From Hirundichthys speculiger (taxonomy: Eukaryota > Chordata > Actinopteri > Beloniformes > Exocoetidae), in assembly GCA_018398805.1 (NCBI GenBank), contig JAGFBZ010000011.1, forward strand, positions 1,054,001 through 1,118,000: a stretch of DNA of 64,000 nucleotides, written 5' to 3'. This document shows, in pieces, positions 12,506 to 29,588 of this stretch (positions are counted from its first letter, which is position 1; the number at the start of each line of letters is the position of its first letter). Made by a program: the position numbers and the translations under genes. Under the pieces are notes generated by a model. That model did no database searches and had not been told where the DNA came from. It worked only from the letters and a program-made list of their open reading frames with translations.

Positions 12506-13475
12506 GCATGTGCTCCTGTGTGCCTCGAACTGTCACACTATCACATTCTAATTCTTGTATCAATTACAAATATTTTCAAAGGTGTTTAAATTCTTTTAAC
12601 TAAAATTATTACAAATAAATGAGTGAGAAGTTGCCAAACTCCTCTGTGTGTGTGTGTGTGTGTCCAAAAAAAGTGGGATCAGTGTTACAAAAACTCCCTG
12701 GCAAAACAGTAAAAGGATAACAGGATAGAAATGTTTCCTTCAATGTCAAAAAATACCGAGGAGAGCAATCCAAGTACACTAGAGCTAATTAATGCATAGA
12801 GACATACCTAAAAATACACACGTACACTTACGCACACTACACAGGCTGCTCATCAGAAGTTTAGAGAGGAAGATCAAAGTAGCAAGAGAAAAGCATGGAG
12901 GAGGGCTCGAGACAGAGCTGAGAGGTAAGATGCGTGATCCAAAGAAGAGACACAATAAAGGGGGAAAAAAAATTATAGAGAAGAGGCAAAATGACAAGAT
13001 TGATAGGAAAAACAGAACCGCAAAATGAGCCTGAAACGAAATGCTCAGATCCAAGCTGTCTGAGAGGAAGGTATACACAGGCAAACATTCAAAAGTTCAT
13101 GGAGGCTTTTTTTTTTAAATATTGGTTTGATGAATGGAAGAATTCCCCCAAGTAGAGAAACGATACAGCTTTTAAAAAGGCAAATGACGAGGGTTGTTAA
13201 ATATGAGCAGTTCAGAATGAAGAAAAATGGAGGTAAAGCACTGTGAGGCAGACGTGACAAGAATTTGAGGGAGACTTGAAACTGCTGGCATAATGAAGGA
13301 TCACATGTGAAAGAAGAAATGGAGATATCAACACGCTCCACTGCAGGGTTGAGGATTATTTTGCTCATGGGGACAGGCAAATTTCACATCTTTGCTTTGA
13401 AAAGTGCGATTTTTGAAACTATTCTTTCTTACAACTCTTAACTGATGTTAATAATAATCTTTACTTTGAATCTCA
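12506..13475. other. Intergenic; (TG)n and purine-rich stretch
   Basis: A (TG)n tract at 12645-12662. 12855-13030 is strongly purine-rich on the plus strand. Open frames here are low-complexity artefacts. Confidence 0.5.
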
Positions 13476-13770
13476 AGCAACAAATACAAACTTTATTTAA
13501 AAAGAATAAGTAAAACAATCTAATTTAAGTTGAACAATACAACTATAAACTATAAAAGGAAAAGGCAGCATTGTAGTCAACTCATAAAATCAAAATCAAG
13601 AGTCAAATAACATCAGGAAAAACTCTCATATGACAGTATGTTTTAAAAGAGATTTAAACCAGGATGCTGCTAATCTGATTTCCTCCGGCAACTTTTCCAT
13701 TTTAGTGGATTTCACAGCCAATGCTCGGACTCCTGGTCCTGGTTTATTTTATGACAAGGCTCAATTTTAC
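13476..13770. repeat. Decayed teleost dispersed repeat
   Basis: ACAAACTTTATTTAAA, a TAAAACAA-rich middle, TTTTAAAAGAGATTTAAA and CCTCCGGCAACTTTTCCATT in this order recall a common fish repeat. The overlapping 70-aa open frame is a by-product. Confidence 0.4.
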
Positions 13771-13809
13771 AATAGAAAAGCAGAAAAAGTGACATTTGTT
13801 TTTTTGCTG

Positions 13810-13841
<32 letters not shown>

Positions 13842-15260
13842 ATTGTGACTTAAAAAATATTTGTAACCTTTGATAGCATACCCTAGCTTAGCAGTTGCGC
13901 TTTGACATAAAGCAAGAAGCTAAAGTAAACTCACCTTAGCTACCAAGAAAAACAATAAAAGGATGAAGAATTCCATATGAGCAGGTTTATCCTGACCAGA
14001 AACAGTTTGTCAAGGAACACCTTTGTAGACCGAGTCCAGGAACTAGCAAGAAACCTGACAATACACACTGATGAGAAAACAAAGAATAACCTCTTTGATG
14101 GTAACCATGATGATGTAGCACAGCAGGACACAGTCTCACACCCCTCCTTTAAAAAAAATGGAGAAAACTAAAGTTTTAGCACCATTTCCTTGAAAATGCA
14201 TACACACAGTAGCACTCCACTCATTTATGTGTATGCATGGCTACGTGGACTTTGAATAAAGTGATGTCAACCATTGCCAAACTGAATTGTGAGTTCTATG
14301 CATCACGCCCATAATGTCACCTCTGGTCAAAAGTTGGGGAATTTTCAACTTTTCCCATTTCGAGGCATATGTAGGCCGGTCAAGTTGCAGCTACACAGCT
14401 AGAGCTAGCCAAAGAAAATTGTACACGGGGCGGGACCAATTCAAAGCCCAGCTTTTTCCTGCAGCAAGCGAGAAGAAATTTGATTGGCTATTTCTGGTGT
14501 GATGACAGAACATCAGAAGCACCGCGCCTGGGGCATTGCCACAACGTGACGGACTACATAACCATCCATATGAAATGATGATGTATAAAGTTCATAACCA
14601 GCCAAACATTTTCTTCTTCTAGTTCCTCCCAGTGTTGTACATTAGCTCAGAGAATGTGACAAGTGCTAGTTAAGGCTAAACCTGAAATTAAACAGAGAAT
14701 AAAAGTCAGCAAAGGTAGCATGGTGGTGGTAAAGGTGCAAATCCAAAGGAAAACTGTATCCAGGGTGAATGCATGGAGGGGGGGTGAGTACACAGCAGCT
14801 TTTATGGCCTGAAGGTCCAGGTGAATGACACCAGCTGCCAACCCTCCCATGTCAGCCAATTACCTGCTGATGTTGGCCATGGCAGCCTCTAAGACAGTGG
14901 AAGGGCATTGCATATGTGTAGCACAATGTGCTGTTAATTAGAACCTCTGCAAGACTTTGTCTCCCCCCTCAGTCCTCGTCTTTCTTTCATGTCACTGAGC
15001 CTCTTCTCTCCCAAACCATAAATGTGATGGCTGCCATATTTTTATTCTGAGCAGAGACCCCACCCCAAAAAAACAGAAAAGAAAAGCAAGAGGAAAGAAG
15101 CTTAATGCCAGCCAAGCAGAAGATAAAGTACACACTTTGTCAACACTGAAACACAACCCTTCAAGATAAAAAGAATGGAAGAATGGAATATATAAAAGCC
15201 GGGACTGTTGATGTAATACACCACTGTTGTGAGATGCTGTTACAGTCGGTGAGAAATTAA
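13771..15260. other. Intergenic, no gene seen
   Basis: T-rich tract at 13798-13840, otherwise mixed unique DNA. 14800-15000 (including TTGCATATG and GTTAATTAG) has a conserved-looking composition but no supporting evidence. Confidence 0.4.
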
Positions 15261-15264
15261 ATAC

Positions 15265-15700
15265 AACCCCAGGCAAAAAAAATATGGAATGAGTGCCCAT
15301 AGAGAATGCTGATTAAGTTGTTTTATTGTGGAAAAAAAGCAAAGTATAAATATGGTACAAAACTATTTTATTTAACAGCTGAACATTCAGACTTTGTAAA
15401 AAAAAAAAATAAATAAATAATTTAATTTAATTCAATCTAATTTAAGGAAAATGTAATTAATGCTCCCAGCAAGGAGATGTCAGCTGAAACCATAAAAAAG
15501 ATTACAAAACTCCTCCAACAAGGCAATTCAGTAAATAGTGAGACAAAGGATTTACTGCTGCTTCCAGTCAGCTAAGTCTAACATTTGGAGCGACTTCAAA
15601 CAAAATGGGACACATTTGATAGGAAAATCTACAGTTAGACCAAGAAAAAATGTCAACCGCAAGAGTATGGAAATTGAAACTAATATACTTTGAACACAGC
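15265..15700 (+). pseudogene. Second Tc1-like relic (N-terminal transposase part)
   Basis: After a possible element end near 15268 (CAGGCAAAAAAAATATGGAA), the plus strand reads ETIKKITKLLQQGNS (from about 15485). After one frameshift it reads QSAKSNIWSDFKQNGTHLIG and then STVRPRKN. This is the helix-turn-helix plus GRPRK-type hinge seen in Tc1 transposases. The catalytic part is not found downstream. Confidence 0.65.
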
Positions 15701-17920
15701 AAAAGAAAAGAAAAACAAATGGGGAGAGACAAGATTCCGGTGTTTGTGACTGAGCGGTAAGAAAGTGACTAATAGAAGTTGGATTTAGATACTGACACCT
15801 AACCAGAACAAAACAAGGTTACAGAGGATGAACAGAAGCAGCAGTCATGGGCTGATGTCCGGTGCTTCCTTTATCTTTTTCTTTAGTATAAGAAACACTG
15901 GGCCATCCTTTATGTGTCATATAGAGACCCAGAAACTAAATAATAAAAGTGTACTATGTATAGTAGTTATTGTGGAAACCTGGGATCAAGACAGTTTTTC
16001 AATTATCTCCAATATTTTATTTTATTTTATTTTTCACAATATTTTGTTTCATTATTTGAGGCAGAAACAATGAAAAAAGATCATAGTTTCCTTTTTTTTT
16101 TCCCCCTCAACATACCATGGACATTATAGGGTCTTGTCAAAAATCAAAGTTAAAAAAAAAAAAACTCTAGTGTTAAAACTGTTTTTCAAGTCATGCACAC
16201 ACACAGACACACACACATACACACACACACTGAGCTGGCTGCTGTATACTGTAACCTGTGTATCACTTGGTTACTGCTGATGCATAAATTGGATCGGTAG
16301 GTGGTAAAGGGCATCTCCATGAGAGCTTACAATGGAAGGCACTTATTAATTGTCTCTCCCTAAAAATAAATTTCAAAGAGTCCTAGTTAAAAACAATTTT
16401 CACATGCTCATACCTGCAACAGCAGATATAACGAATCCTTTAATCCATGTCCAGTTGCCAAACAAAATAAAAAGCATCAGCTGATAACTTAATATAGACT
16501 GAAACCTTTTTTTAGTTTCTGCAGCTGAGTGAAAACGCTTAAAGCAGGAAATTTGGACCGAATTATTATGGAGATGCAAAGCTAAGGAAAAACGTCCTGG
16601 GCCAGGACTTTTTATTTTCCTCTTACATCTGTGCTCCGTTTGACCTCTCCCACCGAGGAGATGGCTAATAGACCACATGACCTGATCACAACAGCATTTG
16701 CTTTGTTAAGCTCTGGCCTCAACCCAGTTGTTTTATTTGCTACACCTCCTGATCTTCTGCAGCTCAATATATTGACTCTGTATAAAAAAAAGCATACCTG
16801 CTGGACTGAGTTTTAAAAAGCGGGTCGACCTTATCCAGAAAATGCTGAAAATACAGAAATTATTGCACATAGGCCAGATTGGTCAATATCAAAGAACTGT
16901 CCTTGATGAATAGTTTCACAGAAGGCATTGGATTGGTCAAAAATGTATTCCAATTGTGTGAATTATTCACATGAAGCTACCTATGCCTTTGGTTGCTTTG
17001 ACTTCTTGTTCAGGTTTTTCATACATGTTATTAAGCATTTTCAGACAGCAACTCTGTTGTCTGCTGTTCCACATACGCTACTCAAGTTACTGCTTGATTA
17101 ATGATGTACATATCTGCCAGTATTTGCACCTGCATTTCTGTCACAATAAAGCCCACTCTCAAGATAATTCTACAGCTATTAATTAAAGCAGAAGCTTAGG
17201 TTTTATAATGCCTGTTAGTGCAGGCTGATCTGCAACATAGGAACATATTACAGATTTAATTATCCCTGAGTATGAGACAAAACAACCAGATAGTCGTGTA
17301 AATAATTACGTATATAATGCATGCATGTATGGATAGCCTCGAAGCTGTGAGATTTTCTAGCTGATAGTTTCAATTTGTTGCTTTCATTCAGATATATTCA
17401 GCCACTATAACATTGTATGAGCATTCACAAAGTCTGGTTATCTTAGCTGCTGATGACATGCACCCACCAATGATTACATCCTTATTTATTTATTTATCTA
17501 TTTTATCTTCAGGTTTACACTTCAGGCATTTGATGGATGCTTTTATGCAGCGAGGTCTGGGTTGGATGATGTTTCGGAGCTTGAAATGTGACTTTCACAT
17601 ACCTCTCTGGCTAACCTGCAGAAAGAGCAGCATCATTTTGGACAGAAATTACTCATATGTACATTTGTTTTGGGTTTTAACGTATTCCAAATCAATTATA
17701 ATATATCTATTAAAGTGAGACTATTTAACATTTCTGTGAGATTTTTTTTTTCTTAGATTTCTGTAGTAGTAGAACCTAAAAAATGATTTTCACAAAAGTC
17801 CTACAAATACATAGAAAACCAAACAAACACAAATGAGAAGATTTATTTATTTAAGAAAATGATCCAGCATAATCTGTTTTTAAGTGGCAAAACTGCATAA
17901 ACCTCTTGACTTGGCAGTTA
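15701..17920. other. Intergenic, no gene seen
   Basis: Contains a (CA)n tract at 16193-16230 and A/T runs. 60-100-codon open frames have no recognisable domains. Confidence 0.5.
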
Positions 17921-17924
17921 ATTT

Positions 17925-18594
17925 AAAGCCACTCTGTGTAGCAATACCACTTCTGACCACATGGGGGCATATTTACCTCTGCCAAGGAGGTTATGTTTTT
18001 GCTGGCGTTTGTCTGTCTGTCTGTCTGTGTACAAGATAACTCAAAAAGTTATGGATGGATTTTGATAAAATTTTCAGGAGTTTTCAGAAATGTGAAAAGG
18101 AAGAACTGATTTCATTTTGGCTGTGATCCAGAAGAAATCCTGGATTCTGCATCACTTTCAATTTTTCGATAACATTGCGGTCAATGGGGCCGAGAACTTT
18201 GTTTCTCAATATCTCCCTTAATTATTGCCCAAAACTCATGAAATTTCACTCAGGGATTGACAATGGGAACCTCTATCAAATTTCAAAGGCTGATCCAGAT
18301 CTGATCCAGAACGCAGATTTTATCGCGATCTGTAAATCGCTATATGGGAGAACTGTTGTGCTTGGCGGAGGTCTGCGCCCTCTCTGAGTGCTTTTCTAGT
18401 GATTGCTTTGTTGACAAAAGTCCTTTGGCAATACTGTGCTAAAGAGTGGGTACGGTCTGGCACACCTTGCAATACCACTTTGTCCCACTAGAGATCCACT
18501 TTGTTGTGTCTAACACCTGGAGCTGACACATTTACGTCTTGTGATATACTGCCCCCATGTGGTCAGAAGTGATACTGCTACATGAAGTGGCTTT
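17925..18594. mobile_element. MITE with about 48-bp inverted repeats, carrying a nested R1 repeat
   Basis: The left end AAAGCCACTCTGTGTAGCAA continuing to CTTCTGACCACATGGGGGCA is mirrored by TGCCCCCATGTGGTCAGAAG and on to ..TAGCAGT-type sequence ending GTGGCTTT at 18594. An R1 copy fills 17971-18400. No coding sequence. The superfamily is not determined. Confidence 0.7.
17971..18400 (+). repeat. R1 dispersed repeat, copy 1 (full)
   Basis: Starts TTTACCTCTGCCAAGGAGG, has a (GTCT)n core, AACTCAAAAAGTTATGGATG, GATCCAGATCTGATCCAGAA and ends GGCGGAGGTCTGCGCC with GTGCTTTTCTAGT. Other copies lie at 28171-28936 (broken), 29092-29299 (shortened) and 37688-38097. Confidence 0.9.
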
Positions 18595-18600
18595 GAAGAT

Positions 18601-20199
18601 GTGAGCTTTTTCTGTTTTTATTTAAAGAATCAGGCTCTGTCATAATCTGAGCCTTACTGTACATCTGGAGAAAAATGTGTATGTAGGCACAATGATACCT
18701 ATTCAGAGCCCTGACTTTATTCTAGAAGAAATCTATTCTATTAATCTTGTAGAAAAACCTGAAACACGGACTGAACAGGAGAAACTCGCTAACATCTCAG
18801 AGATGAATGTGTTCTGGATTGACCGAAATTCCTCAAAGCTGATGTTCAAGTCAGTGGTTTCCAGAAATGTTTAAGAATCAATTACTGGAGAAGACAATCA
18901 CACCTGATCCCGGAAGAAAGTTAATACACTTTTGCCACACATAAACAATGTAAATTCAGATAATTTTCTTCAACATGTGAGAGAAGAGCATGCAGAAGAT
19001 AGAGTTAGATGGAGGCGGGTGATTCGCTGTGGTGACCCCTGAAGGGAACAACTGCAAGTAAAAGAAGATTCTTCAACAACTTCTTTCTCAATTCTTAACC
19101 AAATTTGTTGAGTTTATTTATTTGTAGACCTCTGGAGGATTGCAAAAAAAAAAAAAAAAATGAATCAAATAAACTGTTGCATAACATTTGTTCTGTCTTT
19201 AATTGAACTCATTTTATAGTTCGATGTGCTTGTAGATGAGGACTAGTGGAATCAAATGAATCATGCCTTTTTTCATGAAATCATTATTACTCTAGTTTCT
19301 ATGCAGATTCTATTATTAGATTTTCACCTCAATATAAGGGTATCTTGACTTGTTAAAGAAAAAAAACACAGATACAAAAAAAACTTCTGATGAGATAAGG
19401 TGGTTGAATACTATCTCAAAAATAATATACAATAAGTGAGATGATTTTTGTTATCCAGCTGTTGTGGAGTCAATGAATCACTACTTCTGGTATAAACATA
19501 AGTCTTTTATCTTTTTTCCCTTCCTGTGTGTCCAATCACTGTTATTTAGTATACCAAAATATAATAAATATTTTTTTGTGATCAGTGGTGTTGAGTGCCA
19601 TTAAAGGGAACATTGTAGTATTTCTGCATAATTATGTGTACATGTAACACTAGAAAAAGTACAGAAGTGCTGAAGGATTTTCAGATCAAATTCTTCACAA
19701 TTGTACTGAGAGGAAGCAGTGGAAATCAAATTTTAAAATCACATTTGCTTGTGAGTCACCTTCACATGCACACGATTATTTCCATCTCCTATACGGTATA
19801 TGAGTATATGCTGCCAATCAGACATCCAACTTAAGCACGGTAGAAAATCAGACAAACTGAATCAGACTTGTTTGCTGGATCATCTATTTGTGTGTGCATA
19901 CTGCCTCCTTGTGGTGGAGTCTGTTTGTTACAGCCAGCCCTGAATTTCGCCAGCCTGCAAGTCACAGAAATTAATAAAACATAAGATTGCTTTTAACAAC
20001 ATTGTAGCTCAACGTGCCCATGCTACAGTGAAACGATATGTCCTCTGAGCCTATTTAGATCAAAGTGAACATCAGCAAAATTAAGATGGTCAGATTCACT
20101 ACATAAAAAAAAAGATAACTCTTCATCTTACTCTGAAAAAACCTTGAAGGCTATTTCCATGTCAGTACTGGTGTCACCCAAAATAAATCACAAAGGGAA
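18601..20199. other. Intergenic downstream of kct2
   Basis: No gene. A short tail-like block at 18995-19065 (GATGGAGGCGGGTGATTCGC, GTGGTGACCCCTGAAGGGAA) resembles the end of a common fish repeat. Confidence 0.5.
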
Positions 20200-21839
20200 T
20201 ATTTATACAATTTGTGCTTTATTGACAAAAAAGGATTGTACAGTTTCTACTGTTGATTGCAAAAGCAGTGTTGATCATCAGGGCATCTTTCCCCTTATAC
20301 TCTAAGGACAATGACTGAGCAGCACAGTGCAAATCTGTCTATCCACTGTAGACCTTGTGTACAGACAAGACTCTAGAAAACATCTGACAGAGGGTAGCAA
20401 GAGACTGATAACATATCTAAACTTATGTGGCAATCATGGCATCAAATGTGAAGGCATGAAATAGCAATAGATGCAGCTGTGATTAACAGTAGTTTTGACT
20501 TGTTTTGTCTTGTTTTCAAATGGCCTTGCAGGTGACAGATTATACAAATCGTGCAAAAATTTCTGATAAGGTTAGGAGAGGGGGAAAAAATAAAAAAAAG
20601 GTCCACAAACTTACCCAAAACAGTGACCAAAGAAACAAACAAAACAGTCATGTTTTAAACATTGGCGAACACAGTTAAGTTAGATTCACATAAAGAAAAG
20701 AAAATAAAAGACGAGCCAAAAAAAGACTTCATCGAAGTCATAAAACAAAGAGGGCCAGCTGCAAAATTTGACCAGTAGATGTACAAGTGGTACATTTTAA
20801 TGAGAATAAAAATTGATTTAAAAAAAAAAGCACAATAATAAAGTTCTACCCTGACCCCTAAACAATATAGGGTATCTGACTGCACTTAAATGGCTTAAGC
20901 ACAACAACCCATCACCTAAAGATCATTCACCCTGCCCAACACAATAGTTTATGTATCGCTCAATTTGCCACATTGTCATAAGGACTTTACATTCCTTCCA
21001 CAAAGTCAAAAAAAAATTAAAATCCAACCAAGGATTTTCTTTAAAGGAGTCATCAATATGTAGTGGCTAAGAAACTGAGAAAATATTTAACATTTTGTTA
21101 TAAGATTTGTAGGATTTCTGAAAAATAACCTTAAAATATAAACATTTAAACAAAAAATGCTAGTACTTGTCCATTTGCATGAACTTTTCCAGTGCCGACA
21201 TGTCTCACTTCAACATTATGACTAATCCATAGATACAAATGTACTGTATGCAAACATGTTTCAGCTTCTCTTATATGGTTGCTTTGTTTTTATACATTTG
21301 CTCTGGCAACTAAAAGTATGCTTGAAACTAAAAGTGCTTTGTGTATCAGTTCATATATTGTCTAAAGGCTGAAATTAAAATCTAGTTCCAGCAACTCCCA
21401 TAATTTGGAATGACATTCTAGCCCAAGTGACGTTATTACTGTAGTTCTACCAGCTTATAGACTGAGCATTAAAATTAAGACACTTCAAGAAAGAAAAACA
21501 GGTCTATTAGGACCATAAGGCTGAAATCCTTCACACACGCAGAAAAATAAACCATAAGGTCCCTAATAAATCAAACCACTGTAAATTTTTAATTTAGAAA
21601 ATCAGCAATGTACAGTAAAATACCATAACAAATTAGAAGCCCAGAAAACAGAAATATCTATCCTGATAACAAAAATTCTGAATAAACATAATTTTGTTAC
21701 AAAGTCATAACATTTCCTGCTCTCCAACATGTCTATAAAGCAAGAGAACCCCTCCACAACAAACCATACCATCTGGACAACGCAAATGACCCGGCCTGAG
21801 GGCCAAATGGCTGCGTGCAGGTCTGGACTGAACCGTCGA
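20200..21839 (-). other. kct2: kct2 3' untranslated region (predicted)
   Basis: An AATAAA signal on the minus strand lies at 20223-20218, about 1.6 kb after the stop, with no interspersed repeat recognised between. It is the first convincing polyadenylation signal seen in good context. The cleavage point near 20200 is an estimate. AT-rich, no coding potential. Confidence 0.55.
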
Positions 21840-26410
<4,571 letters not shown>

Positions 26411-26413
<3 letters not shown>

Positions 26414-26530
26414 GTTGATGAGTGACTGAAGAGGCGTGGCTTAAAGCGGCTAAACATACCGGAGTGGGCGTGGTTGTGTGAGGCGTGAGAGTGAATGTCC
26501 TATTGACTCGTGTCGCGTCACTCTGTAAAT
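26411..26530 (-). promoter_or_regulatory. kct2: kct2 promoter region
   Basis: Upstream of the kct2 ATG the sequence becomes GC-richer than its surroundings and carries GGCGTGG boxes at 26433-26439 and 26467-26473, plus a related GGCGTGA at 26482-26488. These fit GC-box/KLF-type sites and a TATA-less housekeeping promoter. The transcription start cannot be placed from sequence alone. Confidence 0.45.
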
Positions 26531-27178
26531 GCTATACTGGCCTAAAATCAAATTTTCTTTCTCTTTCCTATTAATTGTTTAGAGTCCACCCTCCTTGGGT
26601 GAGATTACAACAGCAGAATATACAATAGTATAATTTCTTACCTTAAAATCTAAATTAATATAGCAATGGTCAAAGACCTGTTGTCTGTATGAGTAACGTC
26701 ACTGTCACTTGACTCTCTTAGAGCTCGCTTTTTGGCTTTGTATTGGTTTTGTGTATGTTTTACATGCTGTGAGCCCTAAACACCAGCTATTTTTGTGTCT
26801 AATTTTGGTCCTCTTACATGCATCTACTTTCCTGTTTCTCTTAATTATAATTTTCATCCTACAAATTATGGCAATCCTAGTCAAGATACAGAACAATGAA
26901 AGATTAGAAGCATTAAAGTGATAAAAGAAAAAAACACACACCTCAAATGCCACATTTACCACAGTATTCATTCCGGAGAAGTGTCCACCAGTGACAAGCT
27001 GGGTATTTAAAGTTTCAGAATGCACCCTACATGTCCGGAGAAACACTTAGTAATTATTTTTGTTTTATGTCAAGTGTAGCAAGACAGTGAAAGGTGAATA
27101 ATAAAAGGAAAGGAGTCCTGAGAGTTGGCATCCTGGAAAACTGTGTCGCCAAACAACATTGTTCAGGGAAGAGATTAA
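26531..27178. other. Intergenic upstream of kct2
   Basis: No recognisable gene or repeat. A 113-aa frame at 26705-27046 (-) has no family resemblance. Confidence 0.5.
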
Positions 27179-27392
27179 GGGCCCTTACACCTTACACCTC
27201 CCACTAGCCACTACCGACTACCCACTACCCCCAAATTGCTGATTTAGGAACCTCCGCCAACAGCTAATGCAATCTTCCGCTCCCTAAAGCCGCTACCCAT
27301 TATGCCGACTCCCTTACTCACATTGTAGGCGCGGCAATGGGCATGTCTCTTGCACTTTCCACAAATTCGGTATCTTGCGATCACGAGGTTAG

Positions 27393-27435
27393 GATAGAGG
27401 GTAGTGGGTGGTCTGACCACCCACTACCCTCTATC
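27393..27435. repeat. Subterminal hairpin, left arm
   Basis: Two perfectly complementary 21-bp arms (27393-27413, 27415-27435) around a single T. The flanks also pair imperfectly out to roughly 27350-27487, giving a palindrome of about 140 bp. Confidence 0.95.
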
Positions 27436-27987
27436 TTAAACCCGCGAGATACTGGTACCGCAAGATACCGAGTTTGTGGAAAGCGCAACTGGCATGTCGG
27501 CGTGTAAAAGAGCGCGTCCAAATCGCGTCATTGCGCGTCCACCCAGTCACATGTGGACTGCACAACCGCCTCTACCTCTCGATTATGCATCACTGTATTA
27601 CTGTCATACGTTATTATTCTCTTAAGGGCAGATGATGTCTGTACAGCTGTGGCATGATCTCATTCAGATGTTTGCTGTGGAGGAAACGAGGAGATCACAG
27701 AACTCTGTTGTGGAGTTTCTTGTACTGTGCTCGTATCCCTCTGACCCTCTCCTTGAACTCGGAACACCCGAGATGCGCTCAGTGGTAGAAGGTAAATGTC
27801 ATCATACGTGTTCCTCTGGCTCAATGCTCATCCAATGATCCGTTCTGCAGTATTTTAAAAAGCACCACTCCCAGCGGCTATGTGTCTTGGCGCACCTGTG
27901 TGTACTTGGTGCAGGGGATATGTTCAAGATAACTCAAAGAGTTATGGGTGGATTTTGATGACATTTTCAGGAGTTGTCAGAAGGTTT

Positions 27988-28160
27988 CACAGGTTTCGGG
28001 AGGTGGAACATTGCGTTCTTTGTGGGGGAACGCCCTTCCTGCTACCTGCTGTCCCTTAATAGCAGCTTTAGGGGGTTTGGCGCAAGATAGGGCCCTTAGG
28101 GCCTCCTCCTTAGGGCGTTCCCCCACAAAGAACGCAATGTTCCACCTCCCGAAACCTGTG
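27988..28160. repeat. Perfect 49-bp inverted repeat
   Basis: 27988-28036 and 28112-28160 are exact reverse complements (49 of 49), around a 75-bp spacer that contains GGGCCCTTAGGGCC. It lies at the centre of the Harbinger-like element. Confidence 0.95.
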
Positions 28161-28170
28161 AGATTACCTG

Positions 28171-28936
28171 CGTCACTCGGAGAGCACAGACCTCCGCCAA
28201 GCACAACAGTTCTCCCATACAGCGATTTACAGATTGCGATAAAATCCGCCTTCTGGATCAGATCCGGATCAGCCTCTGAAATTCTATAGAGGTTTTCATT
28301 GTCAATACCTGAGTGAAATTTCATGAGTTGTGGGCAATAATTAATAGAGATGTTGAGAAACAAAATTTCCACCCCCATTGAGCACATGTTACGGTCCCAA
28401 GCCGGATTGTGAACCCGCAACCTTCCACCTCGGGGGCCCCCAAGCACAAAAAACTGCGCCACCTTAAATTCTCTACATAGACACTCAGATCCACCTCTGT
28501 TTTCCCTTCCCATCTGACGAGCAGCCCAGGTGTGGCACTGCACACCTGTACCTATTCAGTCATCATTCAACCAGACTCGTCGCCAGATCTTCCCATAGAA
28601 ACGCCTGATCCAGCCATTCACAGTGCCACCTCCTTGCCTTCATCGTCCCCTGGATTGTTGGTTTGGCTGCCAACCCTCGAATCCTCCTTTTTTACTTCTG
28701 AGAGAATTAAACTCTTAAAATTCCAGAACTCCCTTCCTGTCTCCATTGTGGTTGCTTTAGGGTTCAAGAAACAACTAAACAGCGCAATGTTATCGAAAAT
28801 TTGAAAGTGATCCAGAATCCAGGCTTTCTTCCGGATCACACCCAAAATAAAATCAGTTCCTTTTCACATTTCTGACAACTCCTGAAAATGTCATCAAAAT
28901 CCATCCATAACTTTTTGAGTTATCTTGAACACATCC
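28171..28936 (-). repeat. R1 dispersed repeat, copy 2 (split by insertion)
   Basis: R1 sequence on the minus strand at 28178-28386 and 28782-28936 is continuous once the 28387-28781 segment is left out. A mirrored fragment of the same family lies at 27922-27985 on the plus strand. Confidence 0.8.
28387..28781. mobile_element. Probable solo LTR (395 bp)
   Basis: Begins TGTTACGGTC and ends AACTAAACA (TG...CA). It is flanked by GCACA (28382-28386) and GCGCA (28782-28786), a 5-bp duplication with one difference. It cleanly interrupts an R1 repeat whose other copies show the empty site. No internal retroelement sequence remains, so I infer recombination between two LTRs. The class (for example Gypsy) is not established. 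Confidence 0.55.
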
Positions 28937-29091
28937 CCTGCGCCAAGACACACAGCTGCGCCAAGACGCATAGCCGCTCCCAGCAGCTCTCGTGGCGGTT
29001 CTCGCGGCTCTGCCTGAGCGTGTTTACCGGGAGCGCACAAACTATCTGGGACTTTCAGGTACCGATAGGAATTGTCTGTGTAAGAATATTT

Positions 29092-29299
29092 TTACCTCTG
29101 CCAAGGAGGTAATGTTTTTGTGGCGTGTTTTTGCCGGCGTTTGTCTGTCTGTCCTTCTGTCTGTCTGTCTGTGTACAAAATAACTCAAAAAGTTATGGAT
29201 GGATTTTGATGAAATAGCCTTTCAAGGAATCTGTAAATCGCTATATAGGAGAACTGTTGTGCTTGGCGGAGGTCTGCGCCCTCCGAGTGCTTTTCTAGT
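29092..29299 (+). repeat. R1 dispersed repeat, copy 3 (internally deleted)
   Basis: Has the R1 start TTTACCTCTGCCAAGGAGG, the GTCT core and AACTCAAAAAGTTATGGATG, then jumps to the R1 end (GTAAATCGCTATATAGGAGA, GGCGGAGGTCTGCGCC). About 220 bp of the middle is missing. Confidence 0.85.
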
Positions 29300-29588
29300 T
29301 AAGAAATGCTTTCCTGGAAGCTCACTGCGCCAAGACGCACAGCCGCTGGGAGCGGTGCTTTTTAAATACTGAAGAACGGATCAATGGATGAGCATTGAGC
29401 CAGAGGAACAGGTATGATGACATTCTATACAGTGATGCATAATCGAGAGGTAGAGCCTGTTGTGCAGTCCACATGCGACTGGGTGGACGTGCAATGACGC
29501 GATTTGGACGTGCTCTTTTATGCGCCGACATGCCAGTTGCGCTTTCCACAAACTCGGTATCTTGGTACCGGTATCTCGCAGATTTAGA

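Noticed and set aside
18010..18035. CRISPR-like or tandem array at the (GTCT)n core
   Set aside because: It is a simple tetranucleotide repeat inside R1 with no spacers, and the genome is vertebrate.
27977..28543. 188-codon open frame on the minus strand
   Set aside because: It crosses an R1 repeat, the 49-bp palindrome and the solo LTR border, so it cannot be a conserved protein.
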